A stretch of DNA of 64,000 bases from Streptomyces sp. SID8352. Its GTDB lineage: Bacteria > Actinomycetota > Actinomycetes > Streptomycetales > Streptomycetaceae. A model generated the notes under the pieces. The model saw only the letters and a program-made list of their open reading frames with translations, made no database searches and was not told the DNA's origin. The translations under genes and the position numbers were made by a program. Each line of letters begins with the position of its first letter. Within the stretch, counting starts at the first letter, position 1. Below are positions 1 to 7,566 of the stretch, piece after piece. The stretch covers positions 219,551 to 283,550 of the forward strand of contig NZ_WWGX01000022.1 of NCBI RefSeq assembly GCF_009862265.1, read 5' to 3'.

Positions 1-127
1 TGTCGGTCGAGACCTCGAGCAACGGCTCGTCGGCCTCGACGCGCTCACCCTCGGCCTTCAGCCAGCGGGTGACGGTGCCCTCGGTGACGCTCTCACCGAG
101 CGCGGGAAGGGTTACGGAAACCGCCAT
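1..127 (-). CDS. sucB: Dihydrolipoamide succinyltransferase (2-oxoglutarate dehydrogenase E2), N-terminal fragment
   Basis: Only the first 42 codons are in the window; the gene runs off the left edge. The translation [19 protein letters not shown] continues to LLEVSTD, the classic N-terminal lipoyl domain of an E2 subunit; the lipoylated lysine would be the next residue, just outside. E2 transfers the succinyl group from the E1-bound intermediate to CoA in the 2-oxoglutarate dehydrogenase complex. The ATG at 127 has a strong AAGGAG ribosome site at 139-144. lpdA, encoding the E3 subunit, lies 60 nt upstream on the same strand, so the two are probably co-transcribed. An E2 of another 2-oxoacid dehydrogenase complex is possible because only the lipoyl domain is visible. 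Confidence 0.88.
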   Translation of the reverse strand, partial: MAVSVTLPALGESVTEGTVTRWLKAEGERVEADEPLLEVSTD

Positions 128-187
128 GGTTTCGGTTGCTCCTTACGAATTGCGGAAGTCTGTGTCGTCGCGCCCAGTGCCCGAGGG

Positions 188-1576
188 TCAGTCGTGGACG
201 TGCAGCGGCTTGCCGGCCAGAGCCAGGTGCGCCTCGCCCAGCGCCTCGTTCTGCGTCGGGTGGGGGTGGATGAACTGGGCCACCTCGGCGGGCAGCGCCT
301 CCCAGTTGTAGATGAGCTGGGCCTCGCCGACCTGCTCACCCATGCGGTCGCCCACCATGTGGATGCCGACCACGGCGCCGTCCTTGACCTGGACGAGCTT
401 GATCTCGCCGGAGGTCTTCAGGATCTTGCTCCTGCCGTTGCCCGCCAGGTTGTACTTCAGTGCGACGACCTTGTCCGCGCCGTAGATCTCCTTGGCCCGG
501 GCCTCGGTGAGACCGACGGAGGCGACCTCCGGGTGGCAGTACGTCACCCGGGGCACACCGTCGTAGTCGACCGGGACGGCCTTGACGCCGGCGAGCCGCT
601 CCGCCACCAGGATGCCCTCGGCGAAGCCGACGTGGGCGAGCTGGAGGGTCGGGACGAGGTCGCCGACGGCGGAGACCGTCGGGACGTTGGTGCGCATGTA
701 CTCGTCGACGAGGACATAGCCGCGGTCCATGGCGACCCCGGCCTCCTCGTAGCCGAGCCCCTGCGAGACCGGGCCGCGGCCGATGGCGACCAGCAGGACC
801 TCGGCCTCGAACTCCTTGCCGTCGGCGAGGGTGACCTTGACGCCGTCCTGGGTGTACTCGGCCTTCTGGAAGAAGGTGCCCAGGTTGAACTTGATGCCCC
901 GCTTGCGGAAGGCGCGCTCCAGCAGCTTGGAGCTGTTCTCGTCCTCGGCCGGCACCAGGTGCTTGAGGCCCTCGACGATGGTCACGTCGGTGCCGAAGGA
1001 CTTCCACGCGGAGGCGAACTCGACGCCGATGACGCCGCCGCCCAGGATGATCGCGGACTTCGGCACGCGGTCCAGGACGAGGGCGTGGTCGGAGGAGATG
1101 ATCCGGTTGCCGTCGATGTCCAGGCCCGGCAGCGACTTCGGCACGGAGCCGGTCGCCAGCAGGACGTGGCGGCCCTCGATACGCTGCCCGTTCACGTCGA
1201 CGGAGGTCGGGGAGGACAGCCGGCCCTCACCCTCGATGTAGTTCACCTTGCGCAGGGCGATCAGACCCTGCAGGCCCTTGTACAGGCCCGCGACCACGTC
1301 GTCCTTGTACTTGTGGACGGCCGGTACGTCGATGCCCTCGAAGGTGGCCCTGACACCGAACTGCTCGCTCTCGCGAGCCTGGTCCGCGATCTCGCCCGCG
1401 TGCAGCAGGGCCTTGGTGGGGATGCAGCCCCGGTGCAGGCAGGTACCGCCGACCTTGTCCTTCTCGATCAGGGCGACGTCCAGGCCCAGCTGCGCCCCGC
1501 GCAGCGCCGCGGCGTAACCACCGCTGCCGCCGCCGAGGATCACTAGGTCGAAAACGGTGCTGGCGTCGTTCGCCAC
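188..1576 (-). CDS. lpdA: Dihydrolipoyl dehydrogenase (E3)
   Basis: A 462-residue flavoprotein that reoxidises dihydrolipoamide of 2-oxoacid dehydrogenase complexes using NAD+. The FAD-binding motif GGGSGGY is at residues 15-21, the redox-active disulfide is Cys46/Cys51 in GGTCLHRGC, a central NAD site GGGVIGVEFAS follows, and the C-terminal dimer domain carries the His-Glu pair in HPTQNEALGEA (about H439/E444). Length is normal for the family. The GTG start at 1576 has GGAGG at 1584-1588 seven nt upstream; the frame stays open to 1972, but that extension is arginine-rich with no family similarity and was rejected. It lies immediately upstream of sucB on the minus strand. Confidence 0.95.
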   Translation of the reverse strand: MANDASTVFDLVILGGGSGGYAAALRGAQLGLDVALIEKDKVGGTCLHRGCIPTKALLHAGEIADQARESEQFGVRATFEGIDVPAVHKYKDDVVAGLYKGLQGLIALRKVNYIEGEGRLSSPTSVDVNGQRIEGRHVLLATGSVPKSLPGLDIDGNRIISSDHALVLDRVPKSAIILGGGVIGVEFASAWKSFGTDVTIVEGLKHLVPAEDENSSKLLERAFRKRGIKFNLGTFFQKAEYTQDGVKVTLADGKEFEAEVLLVAIGRGPVSQGLGYEEAGVAMDRGYVLVDEYMRTNVPTVSAVGDLVPTLQLAHVGFAEGILVAERLAGVKAVPVDYDGVPRVTYCHPEVASVGLTEARAKEIYGADKVVALKYNLAGNGRSKILKTSGEIKLVQVKDGAVVGIHMVGDRMGEQVGEAQLIYNWEALPAEVAQFIHPHPTQNEALGEAHLALAGKPLHVHD

Positions 1577-2078
1577 GTCACGTCCTCCATGCATTGCGCC
1601 ACGCCGGTCTCCAGTGACCGGTCGGCGGCTGGTGTCCGGCCGCTCATTGTTCTCGGCCCTTAGGTGGGGCCCTGTCCTGCCGAGCCCCATCTTCGCACTT
1701 GTGGGAGCCGAACGAGACGCGGGGCCGGGGTGTGAGACACCCCACGTTCGCTCGGCGCGGACACCGGCACGGCGCCGCCGGGCGCCGCGGTCCGGGCCGC
1801 GGCGGGCTCCCGGAGCCCCGCGCGGTCCGGACGCGGACGGCGGGTTCCGCCCGTCGTCCCCGGTGGGCGGGCGTGCGGGCCGGACGCGGAGCGCCGCACG
1901 GAGGTGATGCGTCCACATACCGGACGTACCCGGATGTTCCGGCGGGCGGCACCGGATCCGGGGCGGGCGCACGCACCGGACCGGTCCCGGGGACCCGGGA
2001 CCGGTCCGACGGGGCCCAAGGCCTGCCCGACCACTCCCGTCCGCCCCACGGGCGACGACGGCAATGGTCGGACAGGTC
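1577..2078. other. Non-coding spacer between pepA and lpdA
   Basis: About 500 nt without a convincing gene. It must hold the lpdA-sucB promoter (minus strand) and the pepA 3' region. A near-perfect GC-rich inverted repeat occupies about 1978-2007 (GGACCGGTCCCGGG and its mirror) and is a possible terminator. The pepA-proximal 33 nt resemble one end of the dispersed element listed at 12.5 and 59.5 kb. A GGCCCTGTCC match to the same end motif sits at 1668-1677. Confidence 0.6.
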
Positions 2079-2081
2079 CTA
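2049..2081 (-). repeat. Solo end of the dispersed MITE-like element at the pepA stop codon
   Basis: Reading the minus strand, the pepA stop TAG is followed directly by GACCTGTCCGACCATTGCCG and then TCGTCGCCC. The right end of the element at 59.6 kb reads TAG, then GCCCTGTCCGACGGTTGCCG, then TCGTCGCCC. About 29 bp are shared with three or four differences. No internal part of the element can be recognised here, so this is either a solo terminus or a distant relative. Confidence 0.5.
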
Positions 2082-3605
2082 GCCCAGCTCGCCCTCGGCG
2101 GCCAGCTCCGCGATCCGCACCAGGGTCCGCACCGCGCTGCCCGTGCCGCCCTTCGGCGTGTACCCGAACGGGGCGCCCTCGTTGTACGCCGGGCCCGCGA
2201 TGTCCAGGTGGGCCCAGGCGATGCCCTCGCCGACGAACTCGCGCAGGAACAGGCCCGCGATCAGTCCGCCGCCCATCCGCTCACCCATGTTGGCGATGTC
2301 GGCGGTGGGGGAGTCCATGCTCTTGCGCAGGTGCTCCGGCAGCGGCATCGGCCAGGCCGGCTCGCCGACCTCCTCGGCCGCCTCGTGCACCGCGGCGCGC
2401 AGCGCGTCGTCGTTGGCCATGATCCCGTAGGTCCGGTTGCCCAGCGCCAGCATCATGGCGCCGGTCAGCGTCGCCACGTCGATGATCGCGTCCGGCTCCT
2501 CCAGCGACGCCGCCCACAGCGCGTCGGCGAGCACCAGGCGGCCCTCGGCGTCGGTGTTGAGCACCTCCACGGTCGTGCCGCTGAACATGCGCAGCACGTC
2601 GCCCGGCCGGGTCGCGGAGCCCGAGGGCATGTTCTCGGCCAGCGCCAGCCAGCCGGTGACGTTGACCTCCAGCTTGAGGCGGGCGGCGGCGACGACCGCG
2701 GCGAACACGGCGGCGGCACCGCTCATGTCGCACTTCATCGTCTCGTTGTGCCCGGCCGGCTTCAGCGAGATGCCGCCCGAGTCATAGGTGATGCCCTTGC
2801 CCACGAAGGCCAGCGTCCGCGTCGCCCTGGACGACGTGTACGACAGCTTGACCAGCCGCGGGGCCGCCGCCGAACCGGCGCCGACGCCCAGGATGCCGCC
2901 GTATCCGCCCTTGGCGAGCGCCTTCTCGTCGAGCACCTGCACCTTGATGCCGTGCTCCTTCGCGGCGGCCTGCGCGACCGCCGCGAACGCCTCCGGGTCC
3001 AGGTCGTTCGGCGGGGTGTTGATCAGGTCGCGGGCGCGGTTCAGCTCCTGCGCCACGGCCGTGGCGCGCTCGACCGCCGCCTTGAACGCCTTGTCGCGGG
3101 GCCTGCCCCCGAGCAGCGCGGCCTCGCCCAGCGGGGCCTTGGCCCGCGCGGCCTTCGCGTTCCTGCCCTCGGCCTTGTAGGCGTCGAAGGAGTACGCGCC
3201 GAGCAGCACGCCCTCGCCGATGGCGCCGGCGTCGGCGGCCCCGGTGAGCGGCAGCGCGAACGCGGCCTTCTTCGCGCCGGTCAGGACGCGCGCGGCGGCA
3301 CCGGCGGCCCGGCGCAGCGCCTCGGCGTCGAAGTCCTCGCCCTCCTCGGGCTCGGCGCCCAGACCCACCGCCACCACGAGGGGGGCCTTGAAGCCGGGGG
3401 GCGCGGGCAGTTTCGTCACCTCGCCCTCGGAGCCGGAGGCGCCGAGGGTCTCCAGGACGTCGGCCAGCGTGCCGTCGTACGCCGTGTCCACGGCTTCGGC
3501 GCCCGGCGCGACGACGGGGCCGCGCGCGCCCTTGGCGACACCGATCACGATGGCGTCGGCCCGCAGGCCGGCCGCCGCTGCGGTGGAGAGAGTGAGAGCA
3601 GTCAC
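2079..3605 (-). CDS. pepA: Leucyl aminopeptidase (M17 family)
   Basis: A 508-residue cytosolic metallo-aminopeptidase that removes N-terminal residues, preferably leucine, from peptides. The M17 signature NTDAEGRL begins at about residue 350, preceded by the metal-binding stretch KGITYDSGGISLKP; the C-terminal two-thirds is the catalytic domain and the N-terminal third is the alanine-rich macro-like domain. The GTG at 3605 (VTALTLSTAAAAGLRADAIV) is chosen by recalled similarity to Streptomyces PepA. No strong ribosome site precedes it, so the start could shift slightly. The stop TAG coincides with the end of a dispersed element. It is monocistronic and divergent from the GH114 gene. Confidence 0.93.
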   Translation of the reverse strand: MTALTLSTAAAAGLRADAIVIGVAKGARGPVVAPGAEAVDTAYDGTLADVLETLGASGSEGEVTKLPAPPGFKAPLVVAVGLGAEPEEGEDFDAEALRRAAGAAARVLTGAKKAAFALPLTGAADAGAIGEGVLLGAYSFDAYKAEGRNAKAARAKAPLGEAALLGGRPRDKAFKAAVERATAVAQELNRARDLINTPPNDLDPEAFAAVAQAAAKEHGIKVQVLDEKALAKGGYGGILGVGAGSAAAPRLVKLSYTSSRATRTLAFVGKGITYDSGGISLKPAGHNETMKCDMSGAAAVFAAVVAAARLKLEVNVTGWLALAENMPSGSATRPGDVLRMFSGTTVEVLNTDAEGRLVLADALWAASLEEPDAIIDVATLTGAMMLALGNRTYGIMANDDALRAAVHEAAEEVGEPAWPMPLPEHLRKSMDSPTADIANMGERMGGGLIAGLFLREFVGEGIAWAHLDIAGPAYNEGAPFGYTPKGGTGSAVRTLVRIAELAAEGELG

Positions 3606-3847
3606 GGTGGTGAATTCTCGCTTCCGTATGAAGTCCGATGTGGCCGAAAGTGGGTGGGTCGACCTGCCCCGGCCACCGACCCTAGATCCCTCCCACGACG
3701 CGGTGCCCACCGGGAGGGCGGAACACCCGGGACGAGCCTACGCTCGCGGGCCCGCGCACTTCCCGCCACGCCCGCGGATTCCGGTCCGGCGCCCCGCCCG
3801 CGGGATCATCCTCCGGTACGCCGTCCCCGGCCCTGGAGCCCGCCCGA

Positions 3848-4645
3848 ATGCGCCGTCCGGTCCTGCTGACACTCCTCCTCCTGCTCCTCGCGGGCTGCGT
3901 CGCCGCCCCCTCCGGCGACGAGCCCCCCGACGCGGCCCCGCCCGGCGACCACTGGCGGCCCCGGCCCGGCACCGCCTGGCAGTGGCAGCTCGGCGGACGC
4001 CTCGACACCTCCGTCGACGTTCCCGTCTACGACATCGACGGCTTCGAGAACCCGGCGTCCGCCGTCACCGCGCTGCACCGCGCCGGGCGCAAGGTGATCT
4101 GCTACCTCTCCACCGGAGCCTGGGAGGAGTTCCGGCCCGACGCCGGGGACTTCCCCGCGTCCGTGCTCGGCCGGGGCAACGGCTGGGAGGGCGAGCGCTG
4201 GCTCGACATCCGCGCCACCGACGTCCTGGAGCCCCTGATGGCCGCCCGCCTCGACATGTGCCGGGACAAGGGCTTCGACGCCGTCGAACCGGACAACATG
4301 GACGGCTACCGCAACGGCACCGGCTTCCCGCTCACCGACGCCGACCAGCTCCGCTACAACCGGCTGATCGCGCGCCTCGCCCACGAGCGCGGACTGGCCG
4401 TCGGTCTCAAGAACGACCTCGACCAGATCCCCCGGCTCGTCGGCGACTTCGACTTCGCGGTCAACGAGCAGTGCGCCCAGTACGGCGAGTGCGAGGACCT
4501 GAAGCCGTTCATCGACGCGGACAAGGCGGTCTTCCACGCCGAGTACGAACTGCCCACGGACCGCTTCTGCCCCGACTCCCGGAGGCTGCGGCTCAGTTCG
4601 ATCCAGAAGAAGTACGACCTGGGGCCGTGGCGCCGGGCCTGCTGA
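3848..4645 (+). CDS. Secreted endo-alpha-1,4-polygalactosaminidase-like lipoprotein (GH114 family)
   Basis: The 265-residue product starts with a lipoprotein signal peptide (MRRPVLLTLLLLLLAGC; lipobox LAGC). It then has the TIM-barrel pattern of GH114/TM1410-type proteins: WQWQLGG, PVYDIDGFE, VICYLSTGAWEEFRPD, GFDAVEPDNMDGY and GLAVGLKND. In characterised GH114 enzymes this fold cleaves alpha-1,4-linked galactosamine polymers; the substrate here is inferred. It is probably anchored outside the membrane. The 3' end overlaps the convergent RDD gene by 53 bp. No clear ribosome site precedes the ATG. Confidence 0.8.
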   Translation: MRRPVLLTLLLLLLAGCVAAPSGDEPPDAAPPGDHWRPRPGTAWQWQLGGRLDTSVDVPVYDIDGFENPASAVTALHRAGRKVICYLSTGAWEEFRPDAGDFPASVLGRGNGWEGERWLDIRATDVLEPLMAARLDMCRDKGFDAVEPDNMDGYRNGTGFPLTDADQLRYNRLIARLAHERGLAVGLKNDLDQIPRLVGDFDFAVNEQCAQYGECEDLKPFIDADKAVFHAEYELPTDRFCPDSRRLRLSSIQKKYDLGPWRRAC

Positions 4646-5210
4646 GCCGCGCCCCGGTCACCGTGGTGCCCGCGGCCCGGTCCGCCAGCGAACGCCGGCC
4701 GGGGGCCAGCACGAACAGGGCGTTGAGCAGCAGCACCGCCACCGCCGCCGCCCAGACCAGCACCGACAGCAAGATCCGGCCCTCCACCAGCAGCACGCAC
4801 GCCACCGCGAACAGGACGAGGTCCACCGCGGTCGCCGCCGCCGCCCGCCGCGCCGCCCGGCGCGGCGGCACCGGGCCCACCCGCAGCCCCACCAGGCCCT
4901 TGCCGAGGGTCCGCCCCAGCAGCGTCACACACCCCCACTGGTACAGGAACGCGGCCAGGACCAGCAGCACCAGGCCCTGTTCCACGTAGAGCACCGACCT
5001 GTCCCACAGCGACCCGCCGAAGGAGCGCGAGGCGTCCAGCACGTCGCCGCGCGAGGCCAGCAGGTCCAGCGCGCCCCGGGTGGCGAGGCCGGGCACCTCG
5101 GTGAAGAGCGCGGAGATCCGGTGGAAGGTCAGCACGGCCAGCCCCGACGCCACCGCCCCGACCAGCCCCACGTCGATGAACCAGGCCGTGGCCCGACGAG
5201 TCCTCTCCAT
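4593..5210 (-). CDS. RDD family integral membrane protein
   Basis: The 205-residue protein begins ERTRRATAWFIDVGLVG, the R..DD-type first helix of RDD proteins (here the acid position is D14), followed by further membrane segments and the conserved GRTLGKGLVGLRV motif before the later helices. RDD proteins are small membrane proteins of poorly defined role; some have been linked to ion transport. The last 17 codons overlap the 3' end of the convergent GH114 gene. It lies 93 nt downstream of cobS on the same strand, separated by a hairpin. Confidence 0.8.
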   Translation of the reverse strand: MERTRRATAWFIDVGLVGAVASGLAVLTFHRISALFTEVPGLATRGALDLLASRGDVLDASRSFGGSLWDRSVLYVEQGLVLLVLAAFLYQWGCVTLLGRTLGKGLVGLRVGPVPPRRAARRAAAATAVDLVLFAVACVLLVEGRILLSVLVWAAAVAVLLLNALFVLAPGRRSLADRAAGTTVTGARLSRPGATAPGRTSSGSN

Positions 5211-5238
5211 GAACGCCCCCCGCCCGTCTGTGCGTTAC

Positions 5239-5258
5239 GGCCCGTCACAGCACGGGCC
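5239..5258 (-). terminator. Hairpin between cobS and the RDD gene
   Basis: GGCCCGT at 5239-5245 pairs perfectly with ACGGGCC at 5252-5258 across a 6-nt loop, directly downstream of the cobS stop at 5304. It is a modest stem and may terminate or attenuate cobS transcripts. Confidence 0.4.
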
Positions 5259-5303
5259 CCGCTCGGCCGCCCCTCCGGGGCGCGCCGTCCCGGCGGGATC
5301 GTC

Positions 5304-6089
5304 TCAGGTCAGTGACCAGACGACGAGGGCCGCGGTCGCCGCCGTCTCCGCCACCCCGCCGAACACGTCCCCGGTCACCCCGCCGAAGCGGCGGACACAG
5401 CGCCGCAGCAGCAGCTCGGCCGCGGCCAGCGAGGCCACCACCGCGGCCGCCGCCGACACGGCGCCGCGCGGTCCGGCGAGCCCGCCCGCCGCTGCCGCCG
5501 CCACCGCCACGGTCACCGCGACCGCGCAGAGCGCCGCAGGGACCGGGACCACGCCCGCCACCGCCGCGCCCAGACCTTCCGGACGGGCCGCCGGAACGCC
5601 CGCGCGCGCCGCCAGTGTCAGCGCCAGCCGGGCCGCCGTCGCCGACACCACGGCGGCGAGCGCGCCGCCCGTCCAGGACGCCGCGTACGCCTGGGCCAGT
5701 GCCGCCACCTGGGCGAGGAGCACCAGCACCAGCGTCACGACGCCGAAGGGACCGATGTCCGACCGCTTCATCACCCGCAGCGCGTCCTCGGCCGGCTTCC
5801 CGCTGCCGAGGCCGTCCGCGGTGTCGGCCAGGCCGTCCAGGTGCAGCCCCCGGGTGAGCACCGCCGGCACGGCGGCCGTGGCGACGGCGGCCAGCAGCGG
5901 CGACCCGCCCGGCAGCAGGAACAGCAGCCCCGCCGCGGCCGAGGCGGCACCCACCACCAGGCCCGCCAGCGGCGCGCACAGCATCCCGGAACGCGCGGCC
6001 ACCCCGTCCCAGCGGGTCACCGCCACCGGGAGCACCGTGAGCGTGCCGAAGGCGAACCGGAGGCCGTCGGGGAAGGGGTTCCTGAACAC
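5304..6089 (-). CDS. cobS: Adenosylcobinamide-GDP ribazoletransferase (cobalamin synthase)
   Basis: A 261-residue polytopic membrane enzyme that joins adenosylcobinamide-GDP to alpha-ribazole in the last steps of cobalamin biosynthesis. Conserved features visible are GLRFAFGTLTVLPV near the N-terminus and the signature RGLHLDGLADTADGLGSG followed by MKRSDIGPFGV, containing the acidic residues that bind Mg2+. The start is GTG at 6089 (MFRNPFPDG). cobT and cobU lie within 5 kb on the same strand, consistent with a dispersed late-assembly cluster. No cobalamin riboswitch was recognised upstream. Confidence 0.92.
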   Translation of the reverse strand: MFRNPFPDGLRFAFGTLTVLPVAVTRWDGVAARSGMLCAPLAGLVVGAASAAAGLLFLLPGGSPLLAAVATAAVPAVLTRGLHLDGLADTADGLGSGKPAEDALRVMKRSDIGPFGVVTLVLVLLAQVAALAQAYAASWTGGALAAVVSATAARLALTLAARAGVPAARPEGLGAAVAGVVPVPAALCAVAVTVAVAAAAAGGLAGPRGAVSAAAAVVASLAAAELLLRRCVRRFGGVTGDVFGGVAETAATAALVVWSLT

Positions 6090-6149
6090 CGGCGCAGACT
6101 ATCCGCCGGTCGGGAGGGGGCCGCCGACGGGTGGGGATAAAGTGCCCAT

Positions 6150-6890
6150 ATGGGAGATTGGTGGCACCGGAACATCGTCGAACCCGGCAAGCTCCCGCTC
6201 CTCCTCGCCCTGAGCGCCTTCGTGCTGACGTTCGTGATCACCCGGACCATCACCCGCCTGATCCGGGCCGGGAAGGGGCCGTTCGGCAACGTGAGCGCGG
6301 GCGGGCTGCACATCCACCACGTGGTCCCCGGCGTCGTCCTGACCGTGATCGGCGGTTTCGGCGCCGTCGCCGGGGGACGCCATGGATTCGGCTCCGCCGC
6401 GGCGGCGGTGCTCTTCGGGATCGGGGTGGGACTGGTGCTCGACGAGTTCGCGCTGATCCTCTACCTGGACGACGTCTACTGGACCGAGGCCGGGCGCAAG
6501 AGCGTGGAGGCGGTGGTGCTGACGGCGGCGCTGGTCGGCCTGGTGCTGGCCGGGTTCTCGCCGTTCGGCGTCGACGACGTCTCCCAGGACGAACTGCAGG
6601 ACCGGGCCAGCGTCATCACCACCGTCGCCGGGAACTTCCTGTTCGCCCTGGTCGCGCTCGGCAAGGGCAAGGCGCGGCTGGCGGTCCTCGGAGCCATCGT
6701 CCCGGTGGTGGCGCTGGTGGGTGCGGTGAGGCTGGCCCGGCCGGACTCACCGTGGGCCCGCCGTTTCTACTCCCGGCGCCCGCGCGCCCGGGCACGCGCA
6801 CGGCTGCGGGCCTACCACCACGACCGACGCTGGTCGGGCCCGCGCCGCGCCTTCCAGGACTGGATCGCGGGCCGCCCCGACCCGGAATGA
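6150..6890 (+). CDS. Conserved integral membrane protein of unknown function
   Basis: A 246-residue product I cannot assign to a named family. It has an N-terminal membrane helix (LLLALSAFVLTFVITRTITRL), a histidine-rich motif GLHIHHVVPGVVLTVIGG, an acidic membrane-proximal motif LDEFALILYLDDVYW, further helices, and a basic arginine-rich tail (SRRPRARARARLRAYHHDRR). The paired H-x-H-H and D/E motifs could bind a metal or be catalytic, but this is inference. It is divergent from cobS (60 nt between starts), suggesting shared regulation, and is followed by the long repeat-filled spacer before cobT. Confidence 0.75.
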   Translation: MGDWWHRNIVEPGKLPLLLALSAFVLTFVITRTITRLIRAGKGPFGNVSAGGLHIHHVVPGVVLTVIGGFGAVAGGRHGFGSAAAAVLFGIGVGLVLDEFALILYLDDVYWTEAGRKSVEAVVLTAALVGLVLAGFSPFGVDDVSQDELQDRASVITTVAGNFLFALVALGKGKARLAVLGAIVPVVALVGAVRLARPDSPWARRFYSRRPRARARARLRAYHHDRRWSGPRRAFQDWIAGRPDPE

Positions 6891-7566
6891 CGGCACCGAC
6901 CGACGGACTCACGCCCGCCCCCACCCCCGCGCGTCCGGCCAGAAACCGATCCGACAGCGGACACCCCCGGCACCCGCACCCGGCGGAACCCGGATGAGAA
7001 CAGCCCCCGCACCCACGCCCGGCGAGCACCGGAAGACGAGAACGAGCCCCCCGCACCCGCGCACGACGGGAAGCCATGAGCAACCGAGGGCGTGAATCCC
7101 GCACCCGCGCACGGCGGCAAGGGGACAGGGCAGGGCGGGCGTGGACCCCGCACCCGCGCACGGCGAGCCGACGGACAAGGACGGGGGGTGCCGGGTACCC
7201 GCACCCGCGCACGGCGGGAAGGGGACGAGGAAGGGTGGGCGTGGGCCCCACACCCGCGCACGGCGGCAAGGGGATGGAGAAGGGTGGGCGTGGACCCCGC
7301 AGTCGCGCACGGCGGGAAGGGGACGGGGCGGGGGTGGTCGCCCGCAGAGGTTGGCGCGTCAACAGAGTGCGCCCCCTGATCACCCCATTCCGCGCCGTTC
7401 CGAGGACCACCACCCCCCCCGGCCCCAACCCCCCCACACGAACAAGGCGCAACAAACACCCCCACCCACCGAAAGCTGCGCCGCAGGCACAACCACACCC
7501 CACCCGCACCCGACAACAGCAGGCAGCAGGCAAAACAGGCCGCAGGCGGCAGGCACCCCCCCTCCG
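6891..7566. other. Long non-coding spacer with repeats beyond the cobT stop
   Basis: About 675 nt without a credible gene. The left half is a degenerate tandem repeat (described separately). The right part, 7400-7562, is C/A-rich on the + strand with a single T at 7477. All open frames across it are low-complexity arginine/proline shadows. Confidence 0.7.
7004..7336. repeat. Degenerate ~50-bp tandem repeat array (about 7 units)
   Basis: A core CCCGCACCCGCGCACGGCGG recurs at about 7048, 7097, 7147, 7198, 7246 and 7295, with a weaker copy near 7005. Unit length varies from about 48 to 52 bp. The second half of each unit is a purine-rich segment such as AAGGGGA...AGGGTGGGCGTGG. Unit sequences drift progressively, with the most diverged ones at the left. 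The array sits beyond the 3' ends of the convergent membrane-protein and cobT genes. Confidence 0.8.

Noticed and set aside
194..1546. Long + strand frame of about 450 codons antisense to lpdA
   Set aside because: It is the mirror of a well-conserved lpdA coding frame and is rich in Leu/Asp/Gly/Arg from GC3 bias, with no recognisable motif. The same applies to the long frames opposite pepA, nadA, fadD, ctaD, qcrB and the RND gene.
1577..1972. N-terminal extension of lpdA to 1972
   Set aside because: The extension is low-complexity and Arg/Pro-rich; LpdA proteins start at the GTG at 1576, which has GGAGG correctly spaced.
7004..7336. CRISPR array
   Set aside because: Repeats are degenerate, the intervening segments are similar to each other rather than unique, and no cas gene is present.
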